Shown: positions 27,737-37,742, counted from the first letter of the stretch. The stretch: DNA of 64,000 nt from Arthrobacter silviterrae (GCF_011045165.1 NZ_JAAKZI010000016.1:25938-89937), one strand, 5' to 3'. The notes: a model not told the origin generated them from the letters alone. A program made the numbers and translations.

Positions 27737-30700
27737 CTAGCGCCGAACGATCGAACGCAAGAGCCTCAATGCTACCGACAAGGAGGCCATGTCGTCCTGC
27801 TCAAGCTCATTCACCTCGGCAAACATCTTGGTGGCACGCGTGAGCTGTTCCTTGTTCTGCGCCTCCCAGCCTTCGATGCGTGCCATGGTGCCCGTCCCGT
27901 TTTCCGTGCTGTGCAGGACGTTGCTGGCCATGTCCGCCGTGGTGGCGTAGAGGTCATCACGCAGGGCGGCGCGGGCCAGTGCCTGCCAGCGGTCATTGCG
28001 TGGCAGTGCCGTAATCCGCTCCAGCAGGGCATCCACGCCGTAGCGGTTGTACAGCGCGTAGTACACGCTGGCCACGTCCTCCACCGGTTCGTCCACGCTG
28101 GCACTGACCTTGGCCACATCCAGCAGGGGGAATGTTTCGAACAGTTCCGCCCACTGCAGCCCGAGGGCGTCGGGCATGTTGAACGACTTGGCACGGTCGC
28201 GCCACAACTGCACGCGGTCCACGTCCACGCCCTGGAAGAAGTCCCCCATGCGGGCCCCCAGCGAGGAGACAACAGGCTTGAACTGGCCAATCACCTCGGC
28301 GATGGTGCGCTGTCCCGTGCTCTCGTTGACCAGCCACCGCAGTGCACGGTCCAGCAGCCGGCGCATGTCCAGCTGCACCGTGCACCACTGCTCCGTGGGG
28401 AACGACGGCGGCAACTCGCGCAGCGCCGCAGTCATGGCGTCGAAGTCGTAGATTTCGTGCAGGGCCACGAACGCCTTGGCAATTGCCACTTCGTCGGCGG
28501 AGGACTCCTCCATGGCGCGGAAGGCAAACGTGATCCCGCCCAGGTTCACCATGTCATTGGCCACCACGGTGGCAATGATTTCCCGTCGCAGGGGGTGGGT
28601 GTCCAGTTCGGCGTCAAAGCGTTCGGCCACCTGGGCCGGGAAGTACCGGCGCAGCGTCGACTTGAACCACGGATCATCTGCCAGGTCGCTGTCGCTGAGC
28701 GCCGTGGCCAGTTCCATCTTGGCGTAGGCGGCCAGCACGGCCAGCTCCGGCGAGGTGAGTCCCTGGCCGCCCAGGAGGCGCTCGTGAAGCTCCTCGTTGG
28801 TGGGCAGCGCCTCGATGGCCCTGTCCAGCTCGCCGTGCTTTTCCAGCCAGTCCATGAAGCGTTCGTAGCTGGGGCTCCACTCCACCACGCGCTGGCGGTC
28901 GTTGAGCAGCAGCACGTTCTGGTCGATGTTGTCCTCAAGCACCAGGTGCCCGATTTCCTCGGTCATGGACATCAGGAAGGCTGCGCGCTCGTTGGTGTCA
29001 AGCTTGCCGGCCGCCACCATGCGGTCCACGAAGATCTTGATGTTCACCTCATGGTCGGAACAGTCAACACCCGCTGAGTTGTCAATGGCGTCGGTGTTCA
29101 GAATCACCCCGTGCAGGGCGGCCTCCACGCGGCCGTGCTGGGTCATGCCCAGGTTTCCGCCTTCACCCACCACCTTGACCCGCAGGTCCCGGCCGTCCAC
29201 ACGGATGGCGTCATTGGCCTTGTCGCCCACTTCGGCGTTGCTTTCCGTGCTGGCCTTGATGTACGTGCCGATTCCGCCGTTGTAAAGCAGGTCGGTGGGG
29301 GCCAGCAGCACGGCCCGCAGCAGTTCCGGCGGGCTCAGCTTGACGGTTCCCTCGGGCAGCCCCAGCACCACCCTGACCTGTTCGGAGACGGGTATCGACT
29401 TGAGCGTGCGGGAGTAGACGCCGCCGCCTTCACTGATCAGTTCCTTGTTGTAGTCCTGCCATGATGACCGCGGCAGGTCATAAAGGCGCTGGCGCTCGTC
29501 AAAGGCAGCGCCCGGTTCCGGGTTCGGGTCCAGGAAGATGTCCCGGTGGTCAAAGGCGGCCACAAGGTGAACGTGGCGGGTCCGCAGCAGGCCGTTGCCA
29601 AAAACGTCGCCCGACATGTCGCCAATCCCCACTGCCGTGAACTCCTCGGCCTGGGTGTCGACGTCGAACTCGCTGAAGTGGCGCTTGACGGATTCCCAGG
29701 CACCTCGGGCCGTGATGCCCATCTCCTTGTGGTCGTAGCCGACGGAGCCGCCGGAGGCGAAAGCATCGCCCAGCCAGAAGCCGTACTCTGCCGAAATGGC
29801 GTTGGCCGTGTCGGAGAACGACGCCGTCCCCTTGTCCGCGGCCACCACCAGGTACGTGTCGTCCGAGTCATGCCGGACCACGTTCTCCGGCGGCACCACC
29901 ACTTCGCCGTCGGCCGTGGCCACGAGGTTGTCGGTGACGTCGAGGAGGCCGCGGATGAAGGTCTTGTAGCTTTCCTTGCCTTCAGTGATCCAGGCGCCCC
30001 TGTCAACGGCCGGGTTGGGCAGCTGCTTGGGGAAGAAGCCGCCCTTTGCGCCCGTCGGGACGATGACGGCGTTCTTGACGGTCTGGGCCTTGACCAGGCC
30101 CAGGACCTCGGTGCGGAAATCCTCGCGGCGGTCCGACCAGCGCAGGCCGCCTCGGGCCACCTTGCCAAAGCGAAGGTGGACGCCTTCAACGCGCGGGGAA
30201 TATACCCAGATTTCAAACATGGGGCGTGGGAACGGCAAACCGTCGATCCCCGCGGGGTCAAGTTTGAGGCTGAGGAAGTCACGGCCGCGGTAGTAGTTGG
30301 TGCGCAGTGTCGATTCAAGTAGGTTGGCGATGGTGCGCAGGACACGGTCGGCATCCAGCGTGGGCACCTTTTCCAGGGCGTCCAGGAGGCGTCCGCGGAC
30401 CTCGTCGAGACGATCGACGCGGGTCTCTTCCGGAACCGCCGGGTTGAAGCGGGTCTCAAACAATTCCACCAGCGCCCGCGTGACGGCGACGTTGTGGAGC
30501 AGGGTGTCGGCAATGAAGCCGAACGAGTTGGTGTTTCCCATCTGGCGCAGGTACTTGGCGTAGGCGCGAAGAATCACGATCTGGCGCCAGTCCATGCCCT
30601 CGGTCAGGACCAGCCGGTCAAAGAGGTCGGATTCGCTGGCTCCCGTCGTGGCTGCCCCGAACGCGTCAGTCAGCAGGCTGGCCGTGGCGAGCGGGTCCAC

Positions 30701-32617
30701 GCCGGCCGGGTACTTCAGGCCCAGGTCGTAGAGGAAGAAGTCGCGCTTGTCCGCCGTCTCGATCTCAAACGGGCGTTCGTCAATGACTTCAATGCCGAGG
30801 TTGTGGAAGAACGGCAGGATGTTGCTCAGGCTCTGTGGGTGCGCCATGTACAGCTTGACGCGGGCGTCGCCGTCGCGTCCGTCCTGGGAGGTGGCAGGCA
30901 CGTAGACGTGCATGCCGGGCGCGCACTTGTCCGGGCCGGTCCCGGCCTCGACCACCAACTTGTAGTTGCTGTCAAAGTCCTCAAAGCGTGCAATGTCCTC
31001 GAGGGCGTCCTCCACCTCAAAGTCCACGCGGTAGCTGGCCGGGAAGGCGTCGGCCCACTTGGCGGCCAGCGGCTCGGCAGCATCCAGTGGATAGGTGTCC
31101 CGAAGCACCTGGGCAATGCCCTCAGGCCAGGACCGGGCGGCCATGACAAGGCGCTGCTCCAGCTCTGCGGTCTGGAGGTCCTCCGGGACAAAGTAGTCCT
31201 TGGGCAGCCGGATACGGAAGAACAGGCGGGCCAGCGCCGACTCGCTCATGCGGGCTTCAAAGTCGATGGAGACGGCGTTGAAGGTGCGGGTGAGTTCATC
31301 CTCAATGCGGCGGCGGACGGCCGTGGTGTAGCGGTCGCGGGGGATGTAGATCAGGGCCGACATGAAGCGGCCGTAAATGTCCGGACGCAGGAAAAGGCGG
31401 GTGCGGCGGCGTTCTGCCAGGCGCAGGATTCCGTTGGCGGTTTCAATAAGGTCCTGGACCTCAATCTGGAACAGTTCGTCGCGGGGATAGGTTTCCAGCA
31501 CGGCGAACAGGTCCTTGCCGGAGTGGGAGTCCGGGGGGAAGCCAAAGTGGCGCAGGACGGCGTCGACCTTTTCACGCACCACGGGAATGTTGCGCACCGA
31601 TCCGGTGTACACGGCCGAGGAGAACAGGCCGATGAAGCGCTGCTCGCCGTTGACGTTGCCTTGGGAGTCGAAGGACTTGATGCCGATGTAGTCCAGGTAG
31701 GCGGCGCGGTGCACCGTGGAACGGGAGTTGGCCTTGGTGATGACCAGGACGCGCTTTTCGCGCGCCTTGCGCTGGCCGGTGGTGGTCAGGTGCTGCACGG
31801 TCGGGTGGCTGGAGCCGTCGCGCAGCAAGCCCAGGCCGCTGCCTTCGCGGTTGACCAGCACGTCTTCGCCGTCCTGCTTGACCAGGTCGTATTCCCGGTA
31901 GCCGAGGAATGTGAAGTTGTCGGCGTCCATCCAGTGCAACAGGTCCTCGGCCTCGCGGATGTCGTTCAGCGACTCCCCTGCCAGCTCGGTGGCCAGCACT
32001 TCGGCCCGGCTCAGCGCCTTTTCGCGCATGACGGGCCAGTCTTCGACGGCGGCGCGGACGTTGGCCAGGACCTTTTCCAGCCCTGCCACCAGGGCGGCCT
32101 TTTCGGCGTCGCCGGCCTTGGCAATCTCGACGGCGATCCAGGACTCGAGGTGGGCGGCGTTGTCACCTTCGGCAATCAGGTGCGCGATGCTGGGGAGCGT
32201 GGACGTGTCCCCGCTGGCCACGCCTGCGTGGGACGGCACCTTGCTGACCCCGGCCAGGGAGTGGTCCTTCTTGTTCCGCGAGACCACGAACATGGGGTGG
32301 GTCACCAGGCGGATGGCGTGGTTCAGGTGCACCAGTTCGGCGTTGACGGAGTCAACCAGGAACGGCATGTCGTCTGTAACGATGTACACCATGCTGGCGT
32401 CGCGCTCGTCCAGCACCTCAACTTTGACGGTTCCAGGGGCGCGCCCCTGGGCAAGCTCGCGGTGCGTCAAGGCCCGGGCGTCAAGGACGGCAGGATCGTA
32501 GGCAGCGGTGTCCTCATCGGACAATTGCACATAGTAATCGGTGATGAACTGCCGGTCACCGGGGCTCAACCGGGAAGGGTCTTGTAAAGACTCGGTCGTG
32601 GGTGAGTTAGACGACAT
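27737..32617 (-). CDS. gdh: NAD-specific glutamate dehydrogenase, large (180-kDa) type
   Basis: The 1626-residue protein is full length for the large bacterial NAD-GDH family. The start is ATG at 32617, with GGAGG 8 bp upstream. The N-terminal third contains ACT-like regulatory modules (for example YIVTDDMPFLVDSVNAELV near residues 55-73). The catalytic domain includes PTGAKGGFFPKQLPNPA near 850 with the substrate-binding lysine, MSGDVFGNGLL near 1000 and VVGEGGNLGMTQ near 1150. It deaminates glutamate to 2-oxoglutarate and ammonia with NAD. In mycobacteria GarA regulates it. A terminator separates it from the upstream CpaE-like gene, so it is probably transcribed alone or with pdtaS. Confidence 0.95.
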   Translation of the reverse strand: MSSNSPTTESLQDPSRLSPGDRQFITDYYVQLSDEDTAAYDPAVLDARALTHRELAQGRAPGTVKVEVLDERDASMVYIVTDDMPFLVDSVNAELVHLNHAIRLVTHPMFVVSRNKKDHSLAGVSKVPSHAGVASGDTSTLPSIAHLIAEGDNAAHLESWIAVEIAKAGDAEKAALVAGLEKVLANVRAAVEDWPVMREKALSRAEVLATELAGESLNDIREAEDLLHWMDADNFTFLGYREYDLVKQDGEDVLVNREGSGLGLLRDGSSHPTVQHLTTTGQRKAREKRVLVITKANSRSTVHRAAYLDYIGIKSFDSQGNVNGEQRFIGLFSSAVYTGSVRNIPVVREKVDAVLRHFGFPPDSHSGKDLFAVLETYPRDELFQIEVQDLIETANGILRLAERRRTRLFLRPDIYGRFMSALIYIPRDRYTTAVRRRIEDELTRTFNAVSIDFEARMSESALARLFFRIRLPKDYFVPEDLQTAELEQRLVMAARSWPEGIAQVLRDTYPLDAAEPLAAKWADAFPASYRVDFEVEDALEDIARFEDFDSNYKLVVEAGTGPDKCAPGMHVYVPATSQDGRDGDARVKLYMAHPQSLSNILPFFHNLGIEVIDERPFEIETADKRDFFLYDLGLKYPAGVDPLATASLLTDAFGAATTGASESDLFDRLVLTEGMDWRQIVILRAYAKYLRQMGNTNSFGFIADTLLHNVAVTRALVELFETRFNPAVPEETRVDRLDEVRGRLLDALEKVPTLDADRVLRTIANLLESTLRTNYYRGRDFLSLKLDPAGIDGLPFPRPMFEIWVYSPRVEGVHLRFGKVARGGLRWSDRREDFRTEVLGLVKAQTVKNAVIVPTGAKGGFFPKQLPNPAVDRGAWITEGKESYKTFIRGLLDVTDNLVATADGEVVVPPENVVRHDSDDTYLVVAADKGTASFSDTANAISAEYGFWLGDAFASGGSVGYDHKEMGITARGAWESVKRHFSEFDVDTQAEEFTAVGIGDMSGDVFGNGLLRTRHVHLVAAFDHRDIFLDPNPEPGAAFDERQRLYDLPRSSWQDYNKELISEGGGVYSRTLKSIPVSEQVRVVLGLPEGTVKLSPPELLRAVLLAPTDLLYNGGIGTYIKASTESNAEVGDKANDAIRVDGRDLRVKVVGEGGNLGMTQHGRVEAALHGVILNTDAIDNSAGVDCSDHEVNIKIFVDRMVAAGKLDTNERAAFLMSMTEEIGHLVLEDNIDQNVLLLNDRQRVVEWSPSYERFMDWLEKHGELDRAIEALPTNEELHERLLGGQGLTSPELAVLAAYAKMELATALSDSDLADDPWFKSTLRRYFPAQVAERFDAELDTHPLRREIIATVVANDMVNLGGITFAFRAMEESSADEVAIAKAFVALHEIYDFDAMTAALRELPPSFPTEQWCTVQLDMRRLLDRALRWLVNESTGQRTIAEVIGQFKPVVSSLGARMGDFFQGVDVDRVQLWRDRAKSFNMPDALGLQWAELFETFPLLDVAKVSASVDEPVEDVASVYYALYNRYGVDALLERITALPRNDRWQALARAALRDDLYATTADMASNVLHSTENGTGTMARIEGWEAQNKEQLTRATKMFAEVNELEQDDMASLSVALRLLRSIVRR

Positions 32618-32635
32618 AAAAAACGCCTCCGTCAA

Positions 32636-32662
32636 AGAAGAAAAGGCCGCTTCTTTGCGGCC
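32636..32662 (-). terminator. Rho-independent terminator after the CpaE-like gene
   Basis: Read on the minus strand, GGCCGC-AAAGAA-GCGGCC (32662 to 32645) is followed by TTTTCTTCTTT. This is a classic GC stem with a U-rich tail. It lies 47 bp after the stop of the CpaE-like gene and immediately before the ribosome site of gdh, so it separates the two transcription units. Confidence 0.88.
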
Positions 32663-32708
32663 TCACACAGAGCCTAGCCCGGATTTCCGGGCCCCGCTGT
32701 GGCGATTG

Positions 32709-34364
32709 TTACAGTGCTTTGCGAATCTGTTGGACGTGTGCACAAGAGAGCTTTTGGATGGCCTGCCGCAGCGGCGAGTCCGGGGACACCTCCAGCAGCA
32801 GCCGCCCCTCCAGCAACGCCTTGTCAGTGGTCTCGGCATCCCAGGGCAGGAAGTGGCCGATGGGCTGCTGCGGGCCAAACCGCTCCCAGGCCTGTTCCAG
32901 GGCCTTGGCAGGGGAACCGCCCACGGCCTTGCGCCGCACCTTGTTCAGGACGACGTGGACATTGGCGCCCGGTGGTCCACCGGGGCCTTCGGCCAGCTCC
33001 GCAAGTGCCCGGATCAACCGGGGAATGCCAATGGCGTCGCCACTGCCCACGGCATAAATGGTGTCCGCCCGGGCCAGAACTGCCAAGGTGGCCGCATTGC
33101 GGCGGGGAGCAACCGTGTCGTAGCTCAGTTCCTCATCGGTCTCGAGGCAAAACCCGCAGTCGACCACCACCGCGTCCACCACCTCAAGTGCATTGATCAG
33201 CACCCGTTCGACGGCGGCAGCCCTCAGCTCCGGCCACCTGTCGGCCCGGGTAAGGCCTGTCAGCAGCAAAAACGTGCCTCCGGCGAAGACCACCTCGGTG
33301 CAAATCTTGGACAGGCTCGCAGGGGTCAGCACCCCCTGGTCGGCAACGCGGCAGGCCTGCGCAAAGGAGGCGGACTCGTCCAACAGGCCCAGGCTGCCGG
33401 CCACGGAGGCACCGTAGCTGTCGGCATCCACCACCAGTACGCGGCGCCCCTGGGCCGCGAGTTCCGCAGCCAGGTTGAGAGCCAAGGTGGTTCGGCCCGG
33501 TGAGCCAATGGGCCCCCAAACGGCAATGGCCTCGGGCCGGGCCGGCACCCCGAGTCCGGCAGGGTCCTCGGCAGCCACTTTTCGTCCCGGCGCTCCCTGT
33601 CCCGGGGAGTGGCCTGGTTTGGGCGGGCGGTCCTGTCCGCGAGGGTGTCGCGCCAGCTTGTTCAGCCGGGACGGACCACTTCCGGGCCGTGCCATCCCCC
33701 GGAGCACGGCGAAGCCCTTGGTCCGCTTCCGGCCAGGCACGACGGCGGCCGATTCGCCCTCCCCCGCAACCGGAAGTTCCTTCCCCGTGAACGCCCGCCG
33801 GCCGGAGATTCCCTGCGATGTCGGGCCCTGGTCGGCACCCACGGCGGAGGCACCTGCTTCTGAACCACCAGCACGCCCGGACGGGACAGCGCCGCCCCGG
33901 GAGCCGGCGTCGTACCCGGTGGAACTCCCACCATTGCCGGGCGGCCTGGCGGCCAACGCAGGCGCGTCGGCGTCTGCAGCGAGGGGAACGCTGAAGGCGG
34001 CCGACCGTGGATAACTGCGCGCCCTGACTGCTGCCAGCACGGCGTCGACCACGGCATGGGCCGTCACATCCCCCGTGACTGGCGAGGCGCCAATTCCGCG
34101 GAGCCGGCCGGCCTCTTCAGGCGTGCCCGCTACGGCAACCACTCCCACCCCCACTGCCGTCAGGCGGTCCACCAAGGTTGCCGTGAGTCCCTCGGAGCCC
34201 TCCGCAACCACTGCCACCTTGGCCATCCCGCTCTGACAGGCCGCCAGCAGGCCGGCCAATTCGGGGCAGCGGCGCACCACGGCGACGGCACCGCGCTGGC
34301 CCTCCAAGGCGTCTATGGCGTGCCCGCCGGTGTCCCCCACCGTCACGACAGGCACGGCGTTCAT
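32709..34364 (-). CDS. CpaE/MinD-like P-loop ATPase with atypical Walker A
   Basis: The 551-residue protein starts at an ATG overlapping the SAF gene stop (ATGA). Residues 1-115 form a receiver-like domain with 'GDTGGHA' and 'GTPEEAGRL' turns. A basic, Pro/Gly-rich linker runs to about residue 270. The C-terminal MinD/ParA fold begins AVWGPIGSPGRTTLALNLAA. Its phosphate loop reads G-S-P-G-R-T-T, with Arg where the usual GKT lysine sits. LVVDADSYGAS and VVVDCGFCLE follow as the switch and Walker B regions. CpaE-like proteins localise pilus machinery. No tad/flp pilus genes are in the window apart from the SAF protein, so the role is uncertain. Confidence 0.8.
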   Translation of the reverse strand: MNAVPVVTVGDTGGHAIDALEGQRGAVAVVRRCPELAGLLAACQSGMAKVAVVAEGSEGLTATLVDRLTAVGVGVVAVAGTPEEAGRLRGIGASPVTGDVTAHAVVDAVLAAVRARSYPRSAAFSVPLAADADAPALAARPPGNGGSSTGYDAGSRGGAVPSGRAGGSEAGASAVGADQGPTSQGISGRRAFTGKELPVAGEGESAAVVPGRKRTKGFAVLRGMARPGSGPSRLNKLARHPRGQDRPPKPGHSPGQGAPGRKVAAEDPAGLGVPARPEAIAVWGPIGSPGRTTLALNLAAELAAQGRRVLVVDADSYGASVAGSLGLLDESASFAQACRVADQGVLTPASLSKICTEVVFAGGTFLLLTGLTRADRWPELRAAAVERVLINALEVVDAVVVDCGFCLETDEELSYDTVAPRRNAATLAVLARADTIYAVGSGDAIGIPRLIRALAELAEGPGGPPGANVHVVLNKVRRKAVGGSPAKALEQAWERFGPQQPIGHFLPWDAETTDKALLEGRLLLEVSPDSPLRQAIQKLSCAHVQQIRKAL

Positions 34365-35002
34365 TTCCCGGCTCCCGGGTTCCACACAACGGCCACCTTG
34401 GCCTTGTTGGCCACAGCGCCCAGTATCCGCGGCATCTGTGCGTCACTGACCAGCACCAGCAGCTGCGTGGTCTTCCCGGAACCCAGGCCGCCGGAGGCCG
34501 TGTTCAGGGCCGCCACCTCAGTCCCCGGCAGCATCAGCACCGGCTCGTGGTAACCGTTGTGCTCGTCGGGCAGGGCCACCCAAACGTCCACGTGCGAACC
34601 CACGCCCACTTCCTTTGGCAAGGGCTCGGCCACCGTCAGGGAGGCTGGCTTGCGGTCAAGGGCATCAGTGCCGCCAATGCTGGAAACGGGCACCAGCTCC
34701 CCCTTCGGGACCAGGCGGACGGCCACGGCGTGGGACGGGAGCTGGTTTTCCGGGTTGAGGTATTTTGCATCCACGTCGCCCAGCCTGACCTGGACCACGC
34801 CAAAGGATTCCGGTCCCACGCTTTGCCCCACCACGAGCGAGTCCCGCGCCACAAACATGGGCACTGTCTTGTCCGCCCCACCCACCAGGGCCACGACGGA
34901 GGCCACGGACGCCAACACCAGCAGCACCCCCACCAACAGCCGTGGATCCTTCCACGACGGCCTGCCCAGCCGCGGCGCCTCCGCCTGTCCATCCATGCCC
35001 AT
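34361..35002 (-). CDS. SAF-domain membrane-anchored protein (CpaB/FlgA-like)
   Basis: ATG at 35002 has GGAGG at suitable spacing and yields 213 residues. A short cytoplasmic start (MGMDGQAEAPRLGRPSWKD) precedes one trans-membrane helix (LLVGVLLVLASVASVVALVG, about residues 22-41). A SAF domain with PMFVARDSLVVGQSVG follows near residues 50-65. The remainder resembles CpaB/RcpC, the periplasmic part of Flp pilus systems. It is translationally coupled to the CpaE-like ATPase. Sequence upstream of 35002 in the same frame has no family similarity, so a longer start is unlikely. Confidence 0.82.
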   Translation of the reverse strand: MGMDGQAEAPRLGRPSWKDPRLLVGVLLVLASVASVVALVGGADKTVPMFVARDSLVVGQSVGPESFGVVQVRLGDVDAKYLNPENQLPSHAVAVRLVPKGELVPVSSIGGTDALDRKPASLTVAEPLPKEVGVGSHVDVWVALPDEHNGYHEPVLMLPGTEVAALNTASGGLGSGKTTQLLVLVSDAQMPRILGAVANKAKVAVVWNPGAGK

Positions 35003-35250
35003 GGCCCCCTCCCAGCAACAAGGGCCCACCTGCAACAACGCCCCCAGGCGCATGTCAGCGGCAAGGCGCTTGCCCCGACGCGGAGTGGACCGCAGTGCTT
35101 CATTCTTACCGTCAATCCGTCCCCCGGGATAGCCCCAAACACCAAATGGCGTAATTCTGTGGATAAACCGGGAATTGCGTTTTGGTGCTTGACGAGAGCA
35201 AACAGTGGATAACCAGTGCAAACCGTGGCAAAAGGGAGGATACTGGAGCC

Positions 35251-35484
35251 ATGCCTAGATTCCTGACCCTGGCCGACGTGGCCGAACAACTTCAAATCTC
35301 TGCAGCGGCGTGCTACCAGCTGGTCCACAGCGGCGAGCTCCCGGCGTTCCAGATCGGCGGGCGGGGGCAGTGGCGCGTGGACGAGGCCAAGTTTGAACAG
35401 TTCATCGAAGACCGCCATTCCGCAGCACGCGCCATGCTCGCGTCCGAAAACGCAGCGCAGCCGGCCGCAAAACAACCCCGCTAG
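35251..35484 (+). CDS. Excisionase/MerR-type helix-turn-helix DNA-binding protein
   Basis: The 77-residue protein begins MPRFLTLADVAEQLQISAAA and contains one winged HTH of the AlpA/excisionase class (FLTLADVAEQL, then AFQIGGRGQWRVDEAKFEQF). A short basic-alanine tail follows. ATG at 35251 has GGGAGGA upstream. An upstream in-frame start at 35182 was not used because it adds non-homologous sequence. It diverges from the SAF-CpaE pair and could regulate it, although BldC-like developmental regulators share this fold. The last 4 bp overlap the convergent hypothetical gene. Confidence 0.82.
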   Translation: MPRFLTLADVAEQLQISAAACYQLVHSGELPAFQIGGRGQWRVDEAKFEQFIEDRHSAARAMLASENAAQPAAKQPR

Positions 35485-36041
35485 AACTCATTGTCCGCCG
35501 CGGACATGATGGACACCATCGCCTCCACGGGAACCACCACGCGGCCCTGCTGATTGTCACGGGCCCGCACCACGCCGTCGGCCAATTGCTGAACCACCAC
35601 ATAATCCGCGCCCACCTGGTCCAACACGCCCCGCAACCTGCTCGGCTGAATTGACTCCAATTCCAGGACCACCACGGCACGGTTGCGGGCCAGGACACGC
35701 AGCGCTGCCGCCAGGGAGTGGTGCACCCTGCCGCGCCGGGACGCCCTCGCCGGCCCCAGGCCCGACACGCGCAGGACCTTGGCCAGCGGCACGACCACCG
35801 AGCGTCCCCCCTCCAGCAGCAGCATCCACTGGTCTTCCACCCGCTGGAGCAGGCCATGGTGGGCGACGCCGTTGCGCAGCACTGCGCCAACTTCACCCCC
35901 CAATCCACCCCGCAGGGCGTCGGCAAGCGTCAGCCGGGCAGCCTCCATCCTCGCCAGCTCGTTGACCCTCAGCTCGAGGTCCTGCTGCTCGGCCGCATGC
36001 CATTGTGCATCCAGGTCCCCAAAAAGCCCGTCCCATCGCAT
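35481..36041 (-). CDS. Conserved actinobacterial hypothetical protein
   Basis: The 186-residue protein has no trans-membrane segment or signal peptide. The first 40 residues look helical (AQWHAAEQQDLELRVNELAR). A beta-rich middle (WMLLLEGGRSVVVPLAKVLR, about 70-89) is followed by VVVLELESIQPSRLRGVLDQ and VVVPVEAMVSIMSA at the end. The pattern suggests a small barrel-like domain repeated twice. I do not recognise a function. It is convergent with the excisionase-type HTH gene, overlapping it by 4 bp. Confidence 0.75.
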   Translation of the reverse strand: MRWDGLFGDLDAQWHAAEQQDLELRVNELARMEAARLTLADALRGGLGGEVGAVLRNGVAHHGLLQRVEDQWMLLLEGGRSVVVPLAKVLRVSGLGPARASRRGRVHHSLAAALRVLARNRAVVVLELESIQPSRLRGVLDQVGADYVVVQQLADGVVRARDNQQGRVVVPVEAMVSIMSAADNEF

Positions 36042-36200
36042 GCCGCCACGCTATGGGCACCGTTCCGCGCCGTCAAGCCGGACGCCGTCCACAATTTTCA
36101 CCAGGGTATGGACAAACAGATTGGAAGAGGGTCAAAATGACTTAGAACACATCAAACGTTGTCAAAGACGTTCAAATACCAAGTAGCAATCGGGGGAAGC

Positions 36201-37016
36201 ATGAAGAAGCAGCTGGGTGCCGACGCGGCCATGGTCGTGGCCATCCTTGTCTTGGGTGCATCGCTGGTCTTCGCCGGCAGCACGCTGCTGCGACACCGGC
36301 TGGCAGGCGGCGCCGGCCCGCTGCGCTTGGAAGAACTAATTGGTGCCCTGTCTGCCGGGGCCGGAATTGCCGTGGCGCTGTGGTGGCTGGTGGCCCTCCT
36401 CGGCGCACTGATATCAACGGTTGCCCATTTGTCGGGCCGGCCTCGGCTGGCAGCCGGTGCGGCGGCCTGGTCGCCGGCATTCATGCGGCGCCTGGTGGCT
36501 GCCGTTCTGGGCCTGAACCTGATGGCCGCGCCCATGGCCATGGCCGAGGGTGGCGCCACTGCACCCGTCGACCCCAGCTGGCGTGCCGGCACAGTGGCCG
36601 CCGCTCCTGCCATTCCCGGAGTGGCCGCCACGGCCGGCGAAAGTGGCGGGGACACTGGCGGCGCGGGGGTCGCGGGCGGCATGGGCGTCAATCCGGCGTG
36701 GACCCCGCACGGTCCGGCCACGGATCCCGGGCCCCTGGTCAGCCCTGCACGGCGCCCTGCCACCGGGCTTCCCGCCACCGGGCAGCGTTCCAGCAACGAT
36801 CGGGACAGGCCGGTCCCGGAATCCGGGGCGGGCACAGTGGTTGTTCAGGGCGGGGACAGCCTGTGGTCCATCGTTGCCACCGCGCTGGGCCCGGATGCCA
36901 GCGATGTGGAAGTCGCCGACGCCTGGCCGCGGTGGTACCAGGCCAACAGGGCGGTCATCGGCCCCGACCCCAACATCATTCTGCCGGGCCAGGTGCTCCT
37001 GACGCCGTTCAGCTGA
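36201..37016 (+). CDS. LysM-domain membrane protein
   Basis: The 271-residue protein starts at the ATG at 36201 after GGGGGAAGC. Hydrophobic segments near residues 8-28, 52-75 and 98-112 span the membrane. A long Gly/Ala/Pro-rich linker follows, and a C-terminal LysM domain (VVVQGGDSLWSIVATALG to NIILPGQVLLTP, about residues 212-268) can bind peptidoglycan. The domain is slightly longer than usual, with VEVADAWPRWYQANR in the middle. Its position before the Rv3235-family and secA genes is conserved in related actinobacteria. The role is probably structural at the cell wall, but no enzymatic domain is present. Confidence 0.83.
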   Translation: MKKQLGADAAMVVAILVLGASLVFAGSTLLRHRLAGGAGPLRLEELIGALSAGAGIAVALWWLVALLGALISTVAHLSGRPRLAAGAAAWSPAFMRRLVAAVLGLNLMAAPMAMAEGGATAPVDPSWRAGTVAAAPAIPGVAATAGESGGDTGGAGVAGGMGVNPAWTPHGPATDPGPLVSPARRPATGLPATGQRSSNDRDRPVPESGAGTVVVQGGDSLWSIVATALGPDASDVEVADAWPRWYQANRAVIGPDPNIILPGQVLLTPFS

Positions 37017-37130
37017 CCGGAATTCAGGTGAACGGTCAGGGTGGACGCAACACTTCAAAATCTCGGCGGGAGCACCGCACCAAAAGTCTAAAGCAAGCGA
37101 ATCACAACGCACTGTTCAAAGGGGAAATTC

Positions 37131-37742
37131 ATGAGCACCATGGCCATTCCGGAAGAAACTGCCACCATTACACCGCTGGTCCGGCGTCCGGCGCCAACTA
37201 CAGCAGGCAACTCGGGCGCTGACTCGGTGGGAACTGTCGTCAGGATGCCGCAGCGCCTCACCGCGGCCGCTGCCGCGGCCGGCACGACAGCCCGGCCAGG
37301 CACCGCCGGCCCTATCGCCACCGTCCTGGACCCGATGAAGTCGGAACGGGCGCTGGTGGCGGAGATGACGCGCAAGATCGCACTGGCAACCCTTGAAGTG
37401 CTCAGCGGCGCCCGTTCGGTCCAGCAGCTTGCCCGTTGGCTGGACACCAGGTGCTTCAGCGCCCTGACCACGCGGGCCAGGCTGCACGCCTCGGCCTGCG
37501 CCGCCCAGGACCGCCGCCTGAGCCATGACCGCGCCCCCGGCGCAACAGCGGGCGGAACTGCCGACAACGTCCGAACACTGCACCGCCAGCCGATGGTCCA
37601 TTCAATCCACTGCAGCCCGGTGTGCCCGGGAATCTACGAAACGTCTGTCGTGATTGCCGACAGCACGCGGTTCCGAGCCATCGCCATGCGTTTCGAGGAG
37701 TCCCGCGGCACCTGGAAGGTCACGGCACTGCAGATCGGCTAG
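37131..37742 (+). CDS. Rv3235 family protein
   Basis: The 203-residue protein has a low-complexity first 75 residues. The Rv3235 domain follows ([20 protein letters not shown] near 82-101, [16 protein letters not shown], and the C-terminal [20 protein letters not shown]). No membrane helix or catalytic motif is visible. The family is found across actinobacteria close to secA and its function is unknown. The stop overlaps the convergent secA stop by 4 bp. ATG follows GGGGAAATTC. Confidence 0.83.
   Translation: MSTMAIPEETATITPLVRRPAPTTAGNSGADSVGTVVRMPQRLTAAAAAAGTTARPGTAGPIATVLDPMKSERALVAEMTRKIALATLEVLSGARSVQQLARWLDTRCFSALTTRARLHASACAAQDRRLSHDRAPGATAGGTADNVRTLHRQPMVHSIHCSPVCPGIYETSVVIADSTRFRAIAMRFEESRGTWKVTALQIG

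Noticed and set aside
30494..32587. Plus-strand frame of 697 codons
   Set aside because: It lies wholly antisense to the glutamate dehydrogenase catalytic and regulatory regions, which have clear motifs on the minus strand.
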